Of a stretch of DNA of 48,235 nt, positions 1 to 8,828 are shown piece after piece; within the stretch, counting starts at the first letter, position 1, and every line of letters starts with the position of its first letter. This stretch comes from Lentimicrobiaceae bacterium. GTDB taxonomy: Bacteria > Bacteroidota > Bacteroidia > Bacteroidales > F082. The position numbers and the translations under genes are program-made. The notes under the pieces were generated by a model. It was not told where the DNA came from. It was given only the letters and a program-made list of their open reading frames with translations, and did not search any database. The stretch covers positions 1 through 48,235 of the forward strand of contig SUWS01000016.1 of NCBI GenBank assembly GCA_015061365.1, in the 5' to 3' direction.

Positions 1-213
1 CCTGATAACGCAGTTCTTAAACAAGTCGGTGCCGATGATAAATATGTTTATGTTTTGAACGAAGATAATACCGTCACTTATACACCTGTAAAACTCGGTG
101 TAAGAATGGGCAACAGATACGAAATCATCAGTGGCTTGAACGACGGCGATGTTATTGTTACATCAGGACAAACAAGACTTAAAAACAACATTGAAGTTGA
201 AGTAGTAAAATAA
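1..213 (+). CDS. RND efflux periplasmic adaptor (HlyD/AcrA family), C-terminal fragment
   Basis: Only the last 70 codons are inside the window; the open frame runs from base 1 to a TAA at 211-213. The residues show the beta-strand-rich C-terminal domain of membrane fusion proteins, with the typical ending GLNDGDVIVTSGQ followed by a short strand and a charged tail. These adaptors bridge an inner-membrane RND pump to a TolC-like outer-membrane channel. The pump gene starts 8 bases downstream, which is the usual adaptor-pump order and supports the call. Any outer-membrane factor would have to lie upstream, outside the window. The substrate cannot be judged. Confidence 0.85.
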   Translation, partial: PDNAVLKQVGADDKYVYVLNEDNTVTYTPVKLGVRMGNRYEIISGLNDGDVIVTSGQTRLKNNIEVEVVK

Positions 214-221
214 TTGAAAAA

Positions 222-3200
222 ATGAGTTTATACAGAACATCAGTAAACAAACCTGTCACGATAGCCCTTATCTTCGTAACAGTGGCTATATTGGGTGTGT
301 TCTCTCTTACAAAGTTGTCGACCAACCTCTTCCCTGACATGGGAGAAAACACCATCTTAGTCGTGACATCATATTCAGGCGCGAGTGCTGCCGATATTGA
401 GACTAACGTTACAAAACCTTTAGAGAACGCACTCAATAGCGTTAGTAACCTTAAACACCTTTCGTCAACATCAAAGGAAAACATCTCTGTCATCGCTTTG
501 GAGTTTGAGTATGGCATCGACATCAACGAAGCCACTAACGACGTTCGCGACAAATTAGACATGGTAACGCAGGCTCTTCCTGATGCTGTAAGTATTCCTA
601 CCATTTTCAAATTCAGTCTGGAAGACATGCCTATCATGCTTTTGTCGGCAACAGCAGAAGAAAGTCTTAGCAGTCTTGACAAGATATTGGACGATAAAGT
701 TGCAACACCATTGGCACGTGTAAACGGTGTTGGTACGATTTCGGTTTCCGGTGCTCCTAAACGTGAAATTCAGGTTTTCGTTGACCCGGATAAATTGGCA
801 GCATACGGAATCACTGTAGAATCAATATCATCAACATTGGCATACGAAAACCGTAACACTCCCGCTGGTACAATCGACATCGGTTCTAACACATACTCAG
901 TGCGTGTGGAAAAAGAATTTAAGTCGGCAGAAGAGATGTTAAATGTCATAGTCGGTACTTCACCTAACGGCGCTCCTGTATATTTGAGAGACGTAGCAAA
1001 AGTTAATGATGGTGAACAAGAACGTCTGCAAAAGGTATATAGCAACGGCAGACAAGGTGCTATGATTACCATCCAGAAACAAACTGATGCCAACACTGTT
1101 CAGGTTGTCAATGGCATAAAGAGAGAACTGAAAAAACTTGAAAAAGATCTCCCGTCCGATATTAAAATCAATATCATCATGGATGGCTCAACAAATATTA
1201 CAGATACCATCAACTCCTTGAAAGACACTATCATGATTACTTTCTTGGTTGTTATGGCTGTCGTATTCCTTTTCTTAGGAAGATGGAGAGCTACTATCAT
1301 CATCGTATTATCTATCCCAATCTCGTTGGTTGCATCTGTCATTTACCTCTTTGCGACTGGCAACACTCTTAACATTATCTCCATGAGCGCATTGACCATC
1401 GCCATCGGTATGGTTGTTGACGACGCTATCGTGGTTTTGGAAAATATCACCTCTCATATCGACAAAGGTGCGAAACCTAAAGAAGCTGCTGTTCATGCGA
1501 CACAAGAAGTTTCTATCTCTGTTATCGCCTCTACATTGACAATGCTCGCGGTGTTCTTGCCATTGACAATGGTCGACGGTATCATCGGAATCTTCTTCAA
1601 ACAATTAGGCTGGATCGTAAGTATCATTATGATTGTCTCAACATCAGCAGCCTTGACACTCGTACCAATGATGTGTTCAAGAATGTTGAAACAGAATCCG
1701 AGATCACACAGATGGCACACAATATTATTCACACCTATTAACAAAGGTCTTGATGCATTGAGTCGTGGTTACGGCCGTCTTATCAATTGGGCTGTAACAC
1801 ATCGTAAATCTGTAGTGTTTATCGCGTTGCTTATCTTCGTCGTGACATGCGTCACCACACTTCCTAATATGAAGTCAGGTTTCCTCCCTGCCATGGACCA
1901 AGGTCGTCTTTCAATAAGTATCGAACTTCCAGTTGGTACAGGTGAAGAAATAACAGGACAGCTTGCAAATGAATTGTCGACGAAATACAGAAGTGAAATA
2001 CCAGAGATTAAGATGCTCAACTATAATTATGGTATGGCGGACGAAGACAACGCTTTCGCTTCTATGCAAAACAACGGAACGCACATTATCTCAATGAACA
2101 TTGATTTAGGCAGAAAGACAGAGCGTGAAAGAAGCACTCAAGAAATAGCAGAATATATTCGTAGAGATTTAAGAAACAATACAATCATTAAGAAGTACAA
2201 CGTCAGTGAAGGTGGCGGTATGGGTGGTGCGACCTCATTGAAACTCGAAATTTATGGTTATGACTTCCAGAACTCTGATAAAATTGCTTTTGGATTGAGA
2301 GATAGCCTTCTCAATACGCCTCAGTTCTCACAGGTTCTCGTCAGCCGTGATGATTACACACCGGAATATTATGTTGACTTCGACCGTGAGAAATTAAGAC
2401 TCAACGGCATCGATGTCACAACAGCTTCTACAATGGTAAGAAACCGTATTAACGGTTCTGTGATGACATTCTTCCGCGAAGACGGCGATGAATATAATAT
2501 CCGTGTCCGTTACGCTCCGGAGTTCCGTCAAAGTATTGAAGATATCGAAAACATCATACTCTATGGTTCACAAGGACAAAGTATCAGAGTAAAAGATGTG
2601 GCGCAAGTTGTTGAAGGTATGACACCTCCTAAAATCGAACGTAAGGACCGTGAACGTGTTGTAACAGTGACAGGTATTGTCGCTAAAGGCTATGCTTTGA
2701 GTGAAGCTGTGGAAGTTGCTCAACAACATATTGAAAAAGCTGAGATACCAACAGAGTTCATGGTAAAGATTGCCGGTGACTATGAGAACCAACAGGATTC
2801 CTTCTCAGGATTGTTTACCTTGTTGATATTAATTATCATCCTGGTCTACGTCGTGATGGCATCACAATTTGAGTCATTACTCGACCCGTTCGTCATCATG
2901 TTCTCAGTGCCATTCGCTATTGTCGGCGTTCTCATAGGTTTAGCGGTGAACAATATGGCGTTAGATGTCATGGCTATGATCGGTATCTTGATTCTTGTCG
3001 GTATTGTTGTAAAGAATGGTATCGTGCTTATCGACTACGCAATCTTATGTCGTGAAAGAGGTATGGATGTTAATACAGCTGTTGTCACTGCTTCAAAACA
3101 ACGTCTGCGTCCTATCTTGATGACAACACTTACAACAGTTCTCGGTATGATACCTATGGCGTTAGGTTCAGGTGAAGGCGCTGAAATGTGGAACGGACTC

Positions 3201-3332
3201 GGTATAACAGTGTCATGGGGCTTGACAGTCTCTACTTTAATCACACTCGTCCTCATCCCTACCCTTTACGCTATCTTTATCTCGAGAAGAGAAAAACGTC
3301 AAGCTAAGAAACAATTAAAAATTAAGAATTAA
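222..3332 (+). CDS. RND family efflux permease (AcrB/MexB-like), inner-membrane pump
   Basis: At 1036 residues this has the normal length of an RND multidrug or metabolite exporter. It has an N-terminal membrane segment, two large periplasmic loops and two bundles of membrane helices. The proton-relay signature GMVVDDAIVVLEN puts the Asp pair at 400/401. The matching helix of the second half has GIVVKNGIVLIDYA with Lys931, so the proton pathway looks intact. Sequence features resemble the hydrophobe/amphiphile efflux branch rather than the heavy-metal branch. It follows the adaptor by 8 bases and is surely co-transcribed. The last residues, QLKIKN, are encoded by a 7-bp tandem array that also supplies the TAA stop, so the C-terminal tail is probably not ancestral. 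The exported substrate is unknown. Confidence 0.93.
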   Translation: MSLYRTSVNKPVTIALIFVTVAILGVFSLTKLSTNLFPDMGENTILVVTSYSGASAADIETNVTKPLENALNSVSNLKHLSSTSKENISVIALEFEYGIDINEATNDVRDKLDMVTQALPDAVSIPTIFKFSLEDMPIMLLSATAEESLSSLDKILDDKVATPLARVNGVGTISVSGAPKREIQVFVDPDKLAAYGITVESISSTLAYENRNTPAGTIDIGSNTYSVRVEKEFKSAEEMLNVIVGTSPNGAPVYLRDVAKVNDGEQERLQKVYSNGRQGAMITIQKQTDANTVQVVNGIKRELKKLEKDLPSDIKINIIMDGSTNITDTINSLKDTIMITFLVVMAVVFLFLGRWRATIIIVLSIPISLVASVIYLFATGNTLNIISMSALTIAIGMVVDDAIVVLENITSHIDKGAKPKEAAVHATQEVSISVIASTLTMLAVFLPLTMVDGIIGIFFKQLGWIVSIIMIVSTSAALTLVPMMCSRMLKQNPRSHRWHTILFTPINKGLDALSRGYGRLINWAVTHRKSVVFIALLIFVVTCVTTLPNMKSGFLPAMDQGRLSISIELPVGTGEEITGQLANELSTKYRSEIPEIKMLNYNYGMADEDNAFASMQNNGTHIISMNIDLGRKTERERSTQEIAEYIRRDLRNNTIIKKYNVSEGGGMGGATSLKLEIYGYDFQNSDKIAFGLRDSLLNTPQFSQVLVSRDDYTPEYYVDFDREKLRLNGIDVTTASTMVRNRINGSVMTFFREDGDEYNIRVRYAPEFRQSIEDIENIILYGSQGQSIRVKDVAQVVEGMTPPKIERKDRERVVTVTGIVAKGYALSEAVEVAQQHIEKAEIPTEFMVKIAGDYENQQDSFSGLFTLLILIIILVYVVMASQFESLLDPFVIMFSVPFAIVGVLIGLAVNNMALDVMAMIGILILVGIVVKNGIVLIDYAILCRERGMDVNTAVVTASKQRLRPILMTTLTTVLGMIPMALGSGEGAEMWNGLGITVSWGLTVSTLITLVLIPTLYAIFISRREKRQAKKQLKIKN

Positions 3333-3438
3333 AATAAATGGGTTTAAGGTTTAATGCTTAAGGTTTAAGATTGAATTTCGATAAACTTTTAAACTTGAGA
3401 ATATCAACTAAAAACAGCTTTAAACCTTAAACTTTAAA
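3313..3438 (+). repeat. Degenerate heptamer array at the 3' end of the RND pump gene
   Basis: Nine consecutive 7-bp units run in phase from 3313 to 3375: AATTAAA, AATTAAG, AATTAAA, ATAAATG, GGTTTAA, GGTTTAA, TGCTTAA, GGTTTAA, GATTGAA. A second block (CTTTAAA, CCTTAAA, CTTTAAA; 3418-3438) lies in the same 7-base register. The pump's stop codon (3330-3332) is inside the third unit. GTTTAAGGTTTAA at 3342-3354 is perfectly inverted at 3420-3432, so the two blocks could also pair as a long-loop hairpin. Confidence 0.8.
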
Positions 3439-3503
3439 CAAAAAATCTGTTGAACTTAGTTATAAAAGTTACAGACATGTTTCACCATTAAAAACAAATT
3501 ATC

Positions 3504-3797
3504 ATGACAGGAATATTCATAGCATATAATCAGGCATATTACGAAGAAGTGATTGAGCTTTTGGAACAACATCACACCAAAGGTTTCACACGATGGAATG
3601 AGATCAGCGGTCGTGGTAGTCGTGGTGGAGAACCACATTACGGAACTCACACATGGCCAACTTTCAACGATGCGATACTTACTTTCGTTGAAGATGAATT
3701 CGTTGATGAGATCTTACAAAGTCTTCACCAACTCGACATCCAGACTGAAGAACTCGGACTCAGAGCTTTCAGCTGGAAGATAGATAAGACTATATAA
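3504..3797 (+). CDS. Small PII-like protein of the PG0541 transporter-associated type
   Basis: A 97-residue cytoplasmic protein with no signal peptide or membrane segment. It opens with a beta strand (TGIFIAYNQ) and a helix. A Gly/Arg-rich loop follows (EISGRGSRGGEPHYGTHTWP) and then a second strand-helix pair. This is the layout of PII/ferredoxin-like small regulators, where a flexible loop contacts the partner. Small proteins of this kind are known downstream of RND pumps in Porphyromonas and relatives, and it sits 171 bases after the pump gene, followed by a strong terminator. Family membership is from recall of the sequence style and context, so it is moderately sure. A role sensing or tuning the pump is inference. 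The gap before it holds the heptamer array and no obvious promoter. Confidence 0.6.
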   Translation: MTGIFIAYNQAYYEEVIELLEQHHTKGFTRWNEISGRGSRGGEPHYGTHTWPTFNDAILTFVEDEFVDEILQSLHQLDIQTEELGLRAFSWKIDKTI

Positions 3798-3830
3798 TTA
3801 TAGTTTTGTGCTGTAAACTTACAAAAAGAA

Positions 3831-3859
3831 AAAGTCGGCGAGAGCCGACTTTTCTCTTT
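3831..3859 (+). terminator. Rho-independent terminator after the RND operon
   Basis: A perfect 9-bp stem AAAGTCGGC / GCCGACTTT (3831-3839 with 3844-3852) closes a GAGA tetraloop and is followed by a T-rich tail. It lies 34 bases after the small PII-like gene and should end the rightward efflux transcript. Confidence 0.9.
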
Positions 3860-4129
3860 TGGTCAAACATTTATTTCTCTTGTTCGAAAAGCACCGATAT
3901 GTAACAAACCAAAAACAACAAAAAAAGAAATTTGCAATATCGGCATTGTTTGATCCTAAAAACAACCAACCAATTTTGTGCAAATGTAATAACTTTTTAA
4001 TTAAGCATTACGTGACAAATAAGTTAACGGGCATATCTATTAAGTTAAAGGAATATGTTAAATCTTACATAGATAAAATTATGAAATTTATTGTGGTAAT
4101 ACGAGTGTAAATTGAAAATATAATCCATA
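3860..4129. other. AT-rich spacer between convergent transcripts, no gene seen
   Basis: The whole gap between the PII-like gene and the uvrB stop is 332 bases. Apart from the terminator, it has no convincing coding sequence, RNA or repeat. An open frame of 83 codons (3859-4110, + strand) starts in the tail of the terminator, has no ribosome-binding site and low-complexity Lys/Asn-rich content typical of spurious AT-rich frames. Confidence 0.6.
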
Positions 4130-6136
4130 TTATTGGGCTCTTTCTTCTAATGCTATAATAAGATCCCTGTATTTTGCCGCTTTCATAAAGTCAAGTTCTT
4201 TGACCGCTTTCTCCATCTCTTTCTTGGCTTCTTGAATGGCTTTTCTAATATCTTTTTGCGAGTTATATTTTACAGAAGATTCTTCCGCCACAGACTTAAC
4301 TCTCTCTTCAACAGATTGATAATCCTTAGGCTGTTTAGAAAGCGTTTTGCTCATAGAAGTGTCAATAGATTTTATGATGGTTTTTGGTGTAATTCCATGT
4401 TCAATATTATATCTCATCTGTATCTCTCTTCTGCGTGCAGTCTCATCTATTGTCTTGCGCATCGAATCTGTGATTTTATCAGCATACATAATCACCAAAC
4501 TATTTGCGTTACGAGCCGCTCTGCCAGCAGTTTGAGTCAGCGATCGTTCAGATCTCAGGAAGCCTTCTTTGTCTGCATCCATAATTGCTACAAGTTGAAC
4601 TTCTGGCAAGTCAAGACCTTCTCTGAGTAAGTTCACTCCGACCAACACATCAAAGACACCGCTTCTCAATCCAGTCATGATTTCAATTCTTTCTAAGGTA
4701 TCTACATCTGAGTGTATATATCTAGTATTGATATTTAAGTTGTTAAGATAACGTGTCAGTTCTTCCGCCATTTTTTTTGTCAATGTCGTCACCAATACTC
4801 TTTGTTCGTTTGCCACGACTTTATTAATTTCGTCTATCAAATCATCTACTTGATTATTGCAGGGACGAACTTCTATTATCGGATCCAACAATCCTGTTGG
4901 TCGAATTAATTGTTCAACATAAATACCTTCAGTTTTCTGTAATTCGTAATCGGCAGGTGTTGCGCTTACATAAACTGTCTGACCTGTTAAAGATTCAAAT
5001 TCATCAAATTTGAGAGGTCTGTTATCCAATGCGGATGGCAAACGGAATCCGTATTCAACTAAAGTCTGTTTTCTGGATCTGTCACCTCCGTACATTCCAC
5101 GGATCTGCGGAACTGTGACGTGACTTTCGTCAATGATGGTTATGAAATCGTCCGGGAAATAATCTATCAGACAGAAAGGACGCGTTCCTGGTTCACGACC
5201 ATCGAAATAACGCGAATAGTTCTCAATTCCACTGCAATAGCCTAACTCCCTGATCATTTCTATATCGTAGCATACTCTGTCTTCAAGACGTTTCGCCTCT
5301 TCAAACTTTCCTATCTCCTTGTAATATTCCACCTGCTTAAACATATCAAGTTGAATGTCGTTTGTAGCAGATTTAATCTTTTCTTTTGATGTGACAAAAA
5401 TGTTTGCAGGGAATAATGTCAGACTCGACAACTGTTCTATTCTGCTTCCTTTTATCGGATCAAACGATTCAATCTCTTCTATTTCATCATCCCAAAAGAT
5501 AATTCTGTATGCAATGTCGGAATAAGCCGGAAATACATCTAACGTGTCGCCTTTTACTCTGAATTTTCCATGAGTAAACTCAATGTCATTACGGCTGTAA
5601 AGAGAATCAGACAGCTGACGTAATAAATCGTCACGATTAATACGTTTGCCGATCTCTACATATATGACATTATTTTCAAAATCTTCCGGATTACCAATTC
5701 CATATATGCATGATACAGAGGAAACAACAATAATATCTCTTCTTCCAGACAATAGTGATGTTGTCGCGCTAAGACGTAGTTTCTCTATCTCATCATTGAT
5801 TGAAAGGTCTTTTTCTATATATGTATTTGTCTGTGGTATGAATGCTTCAGGTTGATAATAGTCATAATAGGACACGAAATATTCGACGGCGTTGTGAGGA
5901 AAAAATTGTTTGAATTCGCTATATAACTGAGCGGCAAGGGTTTTGTTGTGACTTAATATCAGAGCAGGACGATTTAGTTCCGCAAGCATATTCGCAATTG
6001 TAAATGTCTTACCGGACCCTGTCACACCTAAAAGTGTCTGATATTTATCACCATTTAGGATTCCTTGTTTGAGTTGTTCTATAGCCTGAGGCTGATCGCC
6101 GGTAGGTTTGAAATTCGATTCCAATTTAAAATTCAT
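4130..6136 (-). CDS. uvrB: Excinuclease ABC subunit B (UvrB)
   Basis: The 668-residue protein matches UvrB in length and layout. Walker A is GVTGSGKT at residues 37-44. The beta-hairpin that clamps damaged DNA is YYDYYQPEAFIPQTNTYIEK at about 90-109. The DESH helicase motif lies in TIIDESHVTVPQIRGMYGGD, and helicase motif VI is TQTAGRAARN. A C-terminal UVR motif (about 630-665, FMKAAKYRDLIIALEE) binds UvrC. UvrB verifies damage handed over by UvrA and recruits UvrC for incision in nucleotide excision repair. The start overlaps the stop of the upstream EEP gene by 4 bases (ATGA), so it is translationally coupled as the last gene of a six-gene leftward operon that also carries mutL. Confidence 0.98.
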   Translation of the reverse strand: MNFKLESNFKPTGDQPQAIEQLKQGILNGDKYQTLLGVTGSGKTFTIANMLAELNRPALILSHNKTLAAQLYSEFKQFFPHNAVEYFVSYYDYYQPEAFIPQTNTYIEKDLSINDEIEKLRLSATTSLLSGRRDIIVVSSVSCIYGIGNPEDFENNVIYVEIGKRINRDDLLRQLSDSLYSRNDIEFTHGKFRVKGDTLDVFPAYSDIAYRIIFWDDEIEEIESFDPIKGSRIEQLSSLTLFPANIFVTSKEKIKSATNDIQLDMFKQVEYYKEIGKFEEAKRLEDRVCYDIEMIRELGYCSGIENYSRYFDGREPGTRPFCLIDYFPDDFITIIDESHVTVPQIRGMYGGDRSRKQTLVEYGFRLPSALDNRPLKFDEFESLTGQTVYVSATPADYELQKTEGIYVEQLIRPTGLLDPIIEVRPCNNQVDDLIDEINKVVANEQRVLVTTLTKKMAEELTRYLNNLNINTRYIHSDVDTLERIEIMTGLRSGVFDVLVGVNLLREGLDLPEVQLVAIMDADKEGFLRSERSLTQTAGRAARNANSLVIMYADKITDSMRKTIDETARRREIQMRYNIEHGITPKTIIKSIDTSMSKTLSKQPKDYQSVEERVKSVAEESSVKYNSQKDIRKAIQEAKKEMEKAVKELDFMKAAKYRDLIIALEERAQ

Positions 6137-7254
6137 TCCGTCTCCTCCACTGATTTTTCTTTGAGATTAAATGTCATTATCAAAGGGTAATGGTCCGATG
6201 TGGTTTTCTTTATCCTTTTATAATCAACGACATCTATCATATCATTATACCAAAAATAATCTATTCTTAACAACGGCAACGGTCCGCAATATGTTTTGCC
6301 GATTCCATGAGAATTAGTTATAAAGGCGTCCTGTAATCCCGTTGAGGACATCTGATTATAAGTATAGGAAAGCGGGGTGTCGTTAAAATCACCGCATATA
6401 ATTAAAGGAAGATCGTCGTCGGGAAGATTATTCAACAGTAAACCAGTACTTTTCGTTCTGCGCTCAAAACCACTTTTTAATTTATAAATCACAGATTTTC
6501 CGTGAGTTTCAGCTTCTTTGACAATATTATTTGCGTCATTGATATATTCTATTTCTTGCTTTGAGATCCCGAAAGAATTGAAATGACAATTCACAAGATA
6601 GAAACTCCTGTCCTTGTTAATGTTAATTTTTTTTATGTCAGCGAATCTGTTAATACTCTCATCTTTAAAAACACTTACATCCTCTATCTTGTACTTTGAG
6701 AAATAACTGTTTCCATTGTTTACATTATAAGAATAGTATTTATAACCAATTGCTTTTAAGAAACTTTGCGCCGTGTTTTTAGGCCATTTCCCAGATTCCT
6801 GAAGACAAATCACATCAGGATCTTGTTCTTTGATGAAGTTTATCAAAGATTTTTTTACATCAGAAACACTTTTAGAATCATCCTTATAATCTCTAAACAC
6901 GCAGACATTATAAGTCATTAATTTTAACTGTGCATCAGATTCGTTATTTTCACCAAAGGAATATGAATTTAGGAAACCAGGTATTGATATTAGTAGAGTT
7001 AATATTGGTATAACAAGTGTTCTTCGAGCTTTTAATAATAGTAATATTATAAGAATGATTATGTTAGCGAAAAAAATCAACCAAAATCCTAATCCGAAGA
7101 ATGCTGCCCACACGAATTCTGATGGATCGATATGAGGCGACAATGCACATAAAATAGCAGATGGAAATATCGCAATCCCACAAATACCTATTATTAATTT
7201 GGTGAAGCCTTGTAAGATTGTATTTCTTCTCACTTTTTCATTCTCTCTTACCAT
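6133..7254 (-). CDS. Membrane-anchored endonuclease/exonuclease/phosphatase (EEP) family protein
   Basis: A 373-residue protein with three hydrophobic segments in the first 100 residues, followed by an EEP (DNase I-like) domain. Catalytic motifs are visible in order: TYNVCVFRD (metal-site Asn), CLQESG (Glu), CGDFNDTP (Asp and Asn) and TTSDHYPL (Asp-His pair). The fold covers DNases, sphingomyelinases and inositol phosphatases, so the substrate cannot be read from the sequence. The membrane anchor places the domain at one face of the inner membrane. It lies between a rhomboid gene (1-base overlap) and uvrB (4-base overlap). Despite the repair-gene neighbours, a lipid or phosphoester substrate is as likely as DNA. 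Confidence 0.88.
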   Translation of the reverse strand: MVRENEKVRRNTILQGFTKLIIGICGIAIFPSAILCALSPHIDPSEFVWAAFFGLGFWLIFFANIIILIILLLLKARRTLVIPILTLLISIPGFLNSYSFGENNESDAQLKLMTYNVCVFRDYKDDSKSVSDVKKSLINFIKEQDPDVICLQESGKWPKNTAQSFLKAIGYKYYSYNVNNGNSYFSKYKIEDVSVFKDESINRFADIKKININKDRSFYLVNCHFNSFGISKQEIEYINDANNIVKEAETHGKSVIYKLKSGFERRTKSTGLLLNNLPDDDLPLIICGDFNDTPLSYTYNQMSSTGLQDAFITNSHGIGKTYCGPLPLLRIDYFWYNDMIDVVDYKRIKKTTSDHYPLIMTFNLKEKSVEETE

Positions 7255-8138
7255 TATTTTTTACTTTGTCTGAATAAATATTCTTTCTCCTTTTCACTTA
7301 AACTCGAATATCCGTTCTTTGCGATTTTCTCGAGTATCCTGTCTATCTCTTCTTGTTCTTCAGCACGTTGCGCATTATATTGTTCATCCGACTTTGGTCT
7401 TTGGTGATAATTGTCAGCATTCCTTGACTTTACTTTAATTTTAGGTTTACGTTTGAAGAAAGATAAATCGATGTTCTTTCGTAACATATATGCATACAGA
7501 AATCCCCACAATGCTCCGCCGAGATGCGCTATATGTCCTCCGGAATTTCCCGTTGTAATACTAAGGAAATCTATGATTACGAATACAATGGCAACCCATT
7601 TCATTTTAACCTGTCCTAATAGGAAAAGATTAATTGGATACTCTGGTTGATAAGTTGCCGCCGCTATCAATATCGCCAATACCGATGCTGATGAACCTAA
7701 TGCCACCGCGCTTCCTTTCATGTTTTCAAATACTGGAAACGCATTAAACGCCATGATGAAAAACAACGCACCAACAATCCCACCAACGATGTATGTCGTA
7801 AGCAGTTGTTTTTGAGAGAAATATTGAAGAAAGATCTTGCCCCCGTAATATAGCATCAACATATTGAAAAACAGATGCCAGAAGTGTTCTTGAAGAAACA
7901 TATAAGTAAATATGCTCCATGGTTTTTCGGCTAAGGCAGAAATATCTGATGGAACGGCGAATAATTTAGTCACGAAACTTATGTCACTAACATTAAACAG
8001 CCATGTAAAGACACTAATAAACAAGCAAATCAGCCAAATGGCGATATTGACAAACATCAATCTTGATAATACAGATTTCTGTAAGAAAAAATATTTAATT
8101 CCGTCTAATATATTTACTTGAAATGGTCTCATAATCAA
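7254..8138 (-). CDS. Rhomboid family intramembrane serine protease, second copy
   Basis: A 294-residue protein with six or so membrane helices and a charged cytoplasmic C-terminal tail of about 80 residues. Rhomboid hallmarks are present: HLFFNM in the second helix region, a catalytic serine in GSSA (Ser150) and the partner histidine in HIAHLGG (His205). The serine motif is GSSA rather than the more common GASG, but the serine position is kept. Rhomboids cleave membrane-anchored substrates inside the bilayer. It overlaps the other rhomboid gene by 4 bases and probably arose by duplication. The tail (rich in Glu, Gln and Arg) is absent from the first copy and may recruit a partner. The substrate is unknown. 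Confidence 0.9.
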   Translation of the reverse strand: MIMRPFQVNILDGIKYFFLQKSVLSRLMFVNIAIWLICLFISVFTWLFNVSDISFVTKLFAVPSDISALAEKPWSIFTYMFLQEHFWHLFFNMLMLYYGGKIFLQYFSQKQLLTTYIVGGIVGALFFIMAFNAFPVFENMKGSAVALGSSASVLAILIAAATYQPEYPINLFLLGQVKMKWVAIVFVIIDFLSITTGNSGGHIAHLGGALWGFLYAYMLRKNIDLSFFKRKPKIKVKSRNADNYHQRPKSDEQYNAQRAEEQEEIDRILEKIAKNGYSSLSEKEKEYLFRQSKK

Positions 8139-8824
8139 TAAAGGTTACCTTTCTTTTTCCAATATAAGATTAAAATCAAACCAAAGAGCATACCTCCGAG
8201 ATGGGCGAAATGTGCCACGTTGTCGACAGATGTGAATCCAGAGAACAGTTCTATTATACCGTAGATGAGAACGAACCATTTAGCTTTGATAGGTATGGCG
8301 AAATAGATATAAAGCGTAGAATTAGGGAACATCATACCGAAAGCGAGTAAGATTCCGTAAACGGCACCTGATGCGCCGACGGTCGTCAACATATTGAGAT
8401 ATTCGCTCATCGGTATTATATGGTTGGCCGCAATTCTCACATTTTCATATCCTTGTAATGTCGTTACGTACTGAATGTATTGAACGAGTTCCTGAATGAG
8501 ACCAGCTCCTATTCCGCAAATAAAATAGAAGAGCAGGAATCTGTTCGGTCCCCAAATGTTTTCTAATGTATTACCGAACATCCATAAGGCGAACATATTA
8601 AAGAAGAGATGCGCGAAATTACCGTGCATAAACATATATGTGACAAGCTGAAATGGTTGGAAATCAGATGCTCCAATATAATGTAATCCTAAATAGTCTG
8701 CGAGATCAATACGTAATACAACGTCGCAAGCTATAGTCGCTAAAAAAAACAAGACATTAAGTATCAATAAATTCTTGACAACTGTCGGTAACAGCGAAAA
8801 TCCGCTTGGTCTAAAATCACTCAT
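8135..8824 (-). CDS. Rhomboid family intramembrane serine protease, first copy
   Basis: A compact 229-residue rhomboid core without extra domains. The motif HLFFNM is followed by the catalytic serine in GASG (Ser145) and the catalytic histidine in HFAHLGG (His208), so the Ser-His dyad is intact. It lies 4 bases downstream of mutL and overlaps the second rhomboid by 4 bases. Pairs of rhomboid genes next to mutL are a gene order I recall from other Bacteroidales. The functional link to mismatch repair is unclear and may be only shared transcription. Confidence 0.93.
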   Translation of the reverse strand: MSDFRPSGFSLLPTVVKNLLILNVLFFLATIACDVVLRIDLADYLGLHYIGASDFQPFQLVTYMFMHGNFAHLFFNMFALWMFGNTLENIWGPNRFLLFYFICGIGAGLIQELVQYIQYVTTLQGYENVRIAANHIIPMSEYLNMLTTVGASGAVYGILLAFGMMFPNSTLYIYFAIPIKAKWFVLIYGIIELFSGFTSVDNVAHFAHLGGMLFGLILILYWKKKGNLY

Positions 8825-8828
8825 AATA

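Noticed and set aside
3859..4110. An 83-codon open frame on the plus strand between the RND operon and uvrB
   Set aside because: It starts in the terminator tail, lacks a ribosome-binding site and has low-complexity Lys/Asn-rich content expected from AT-rich spacer.
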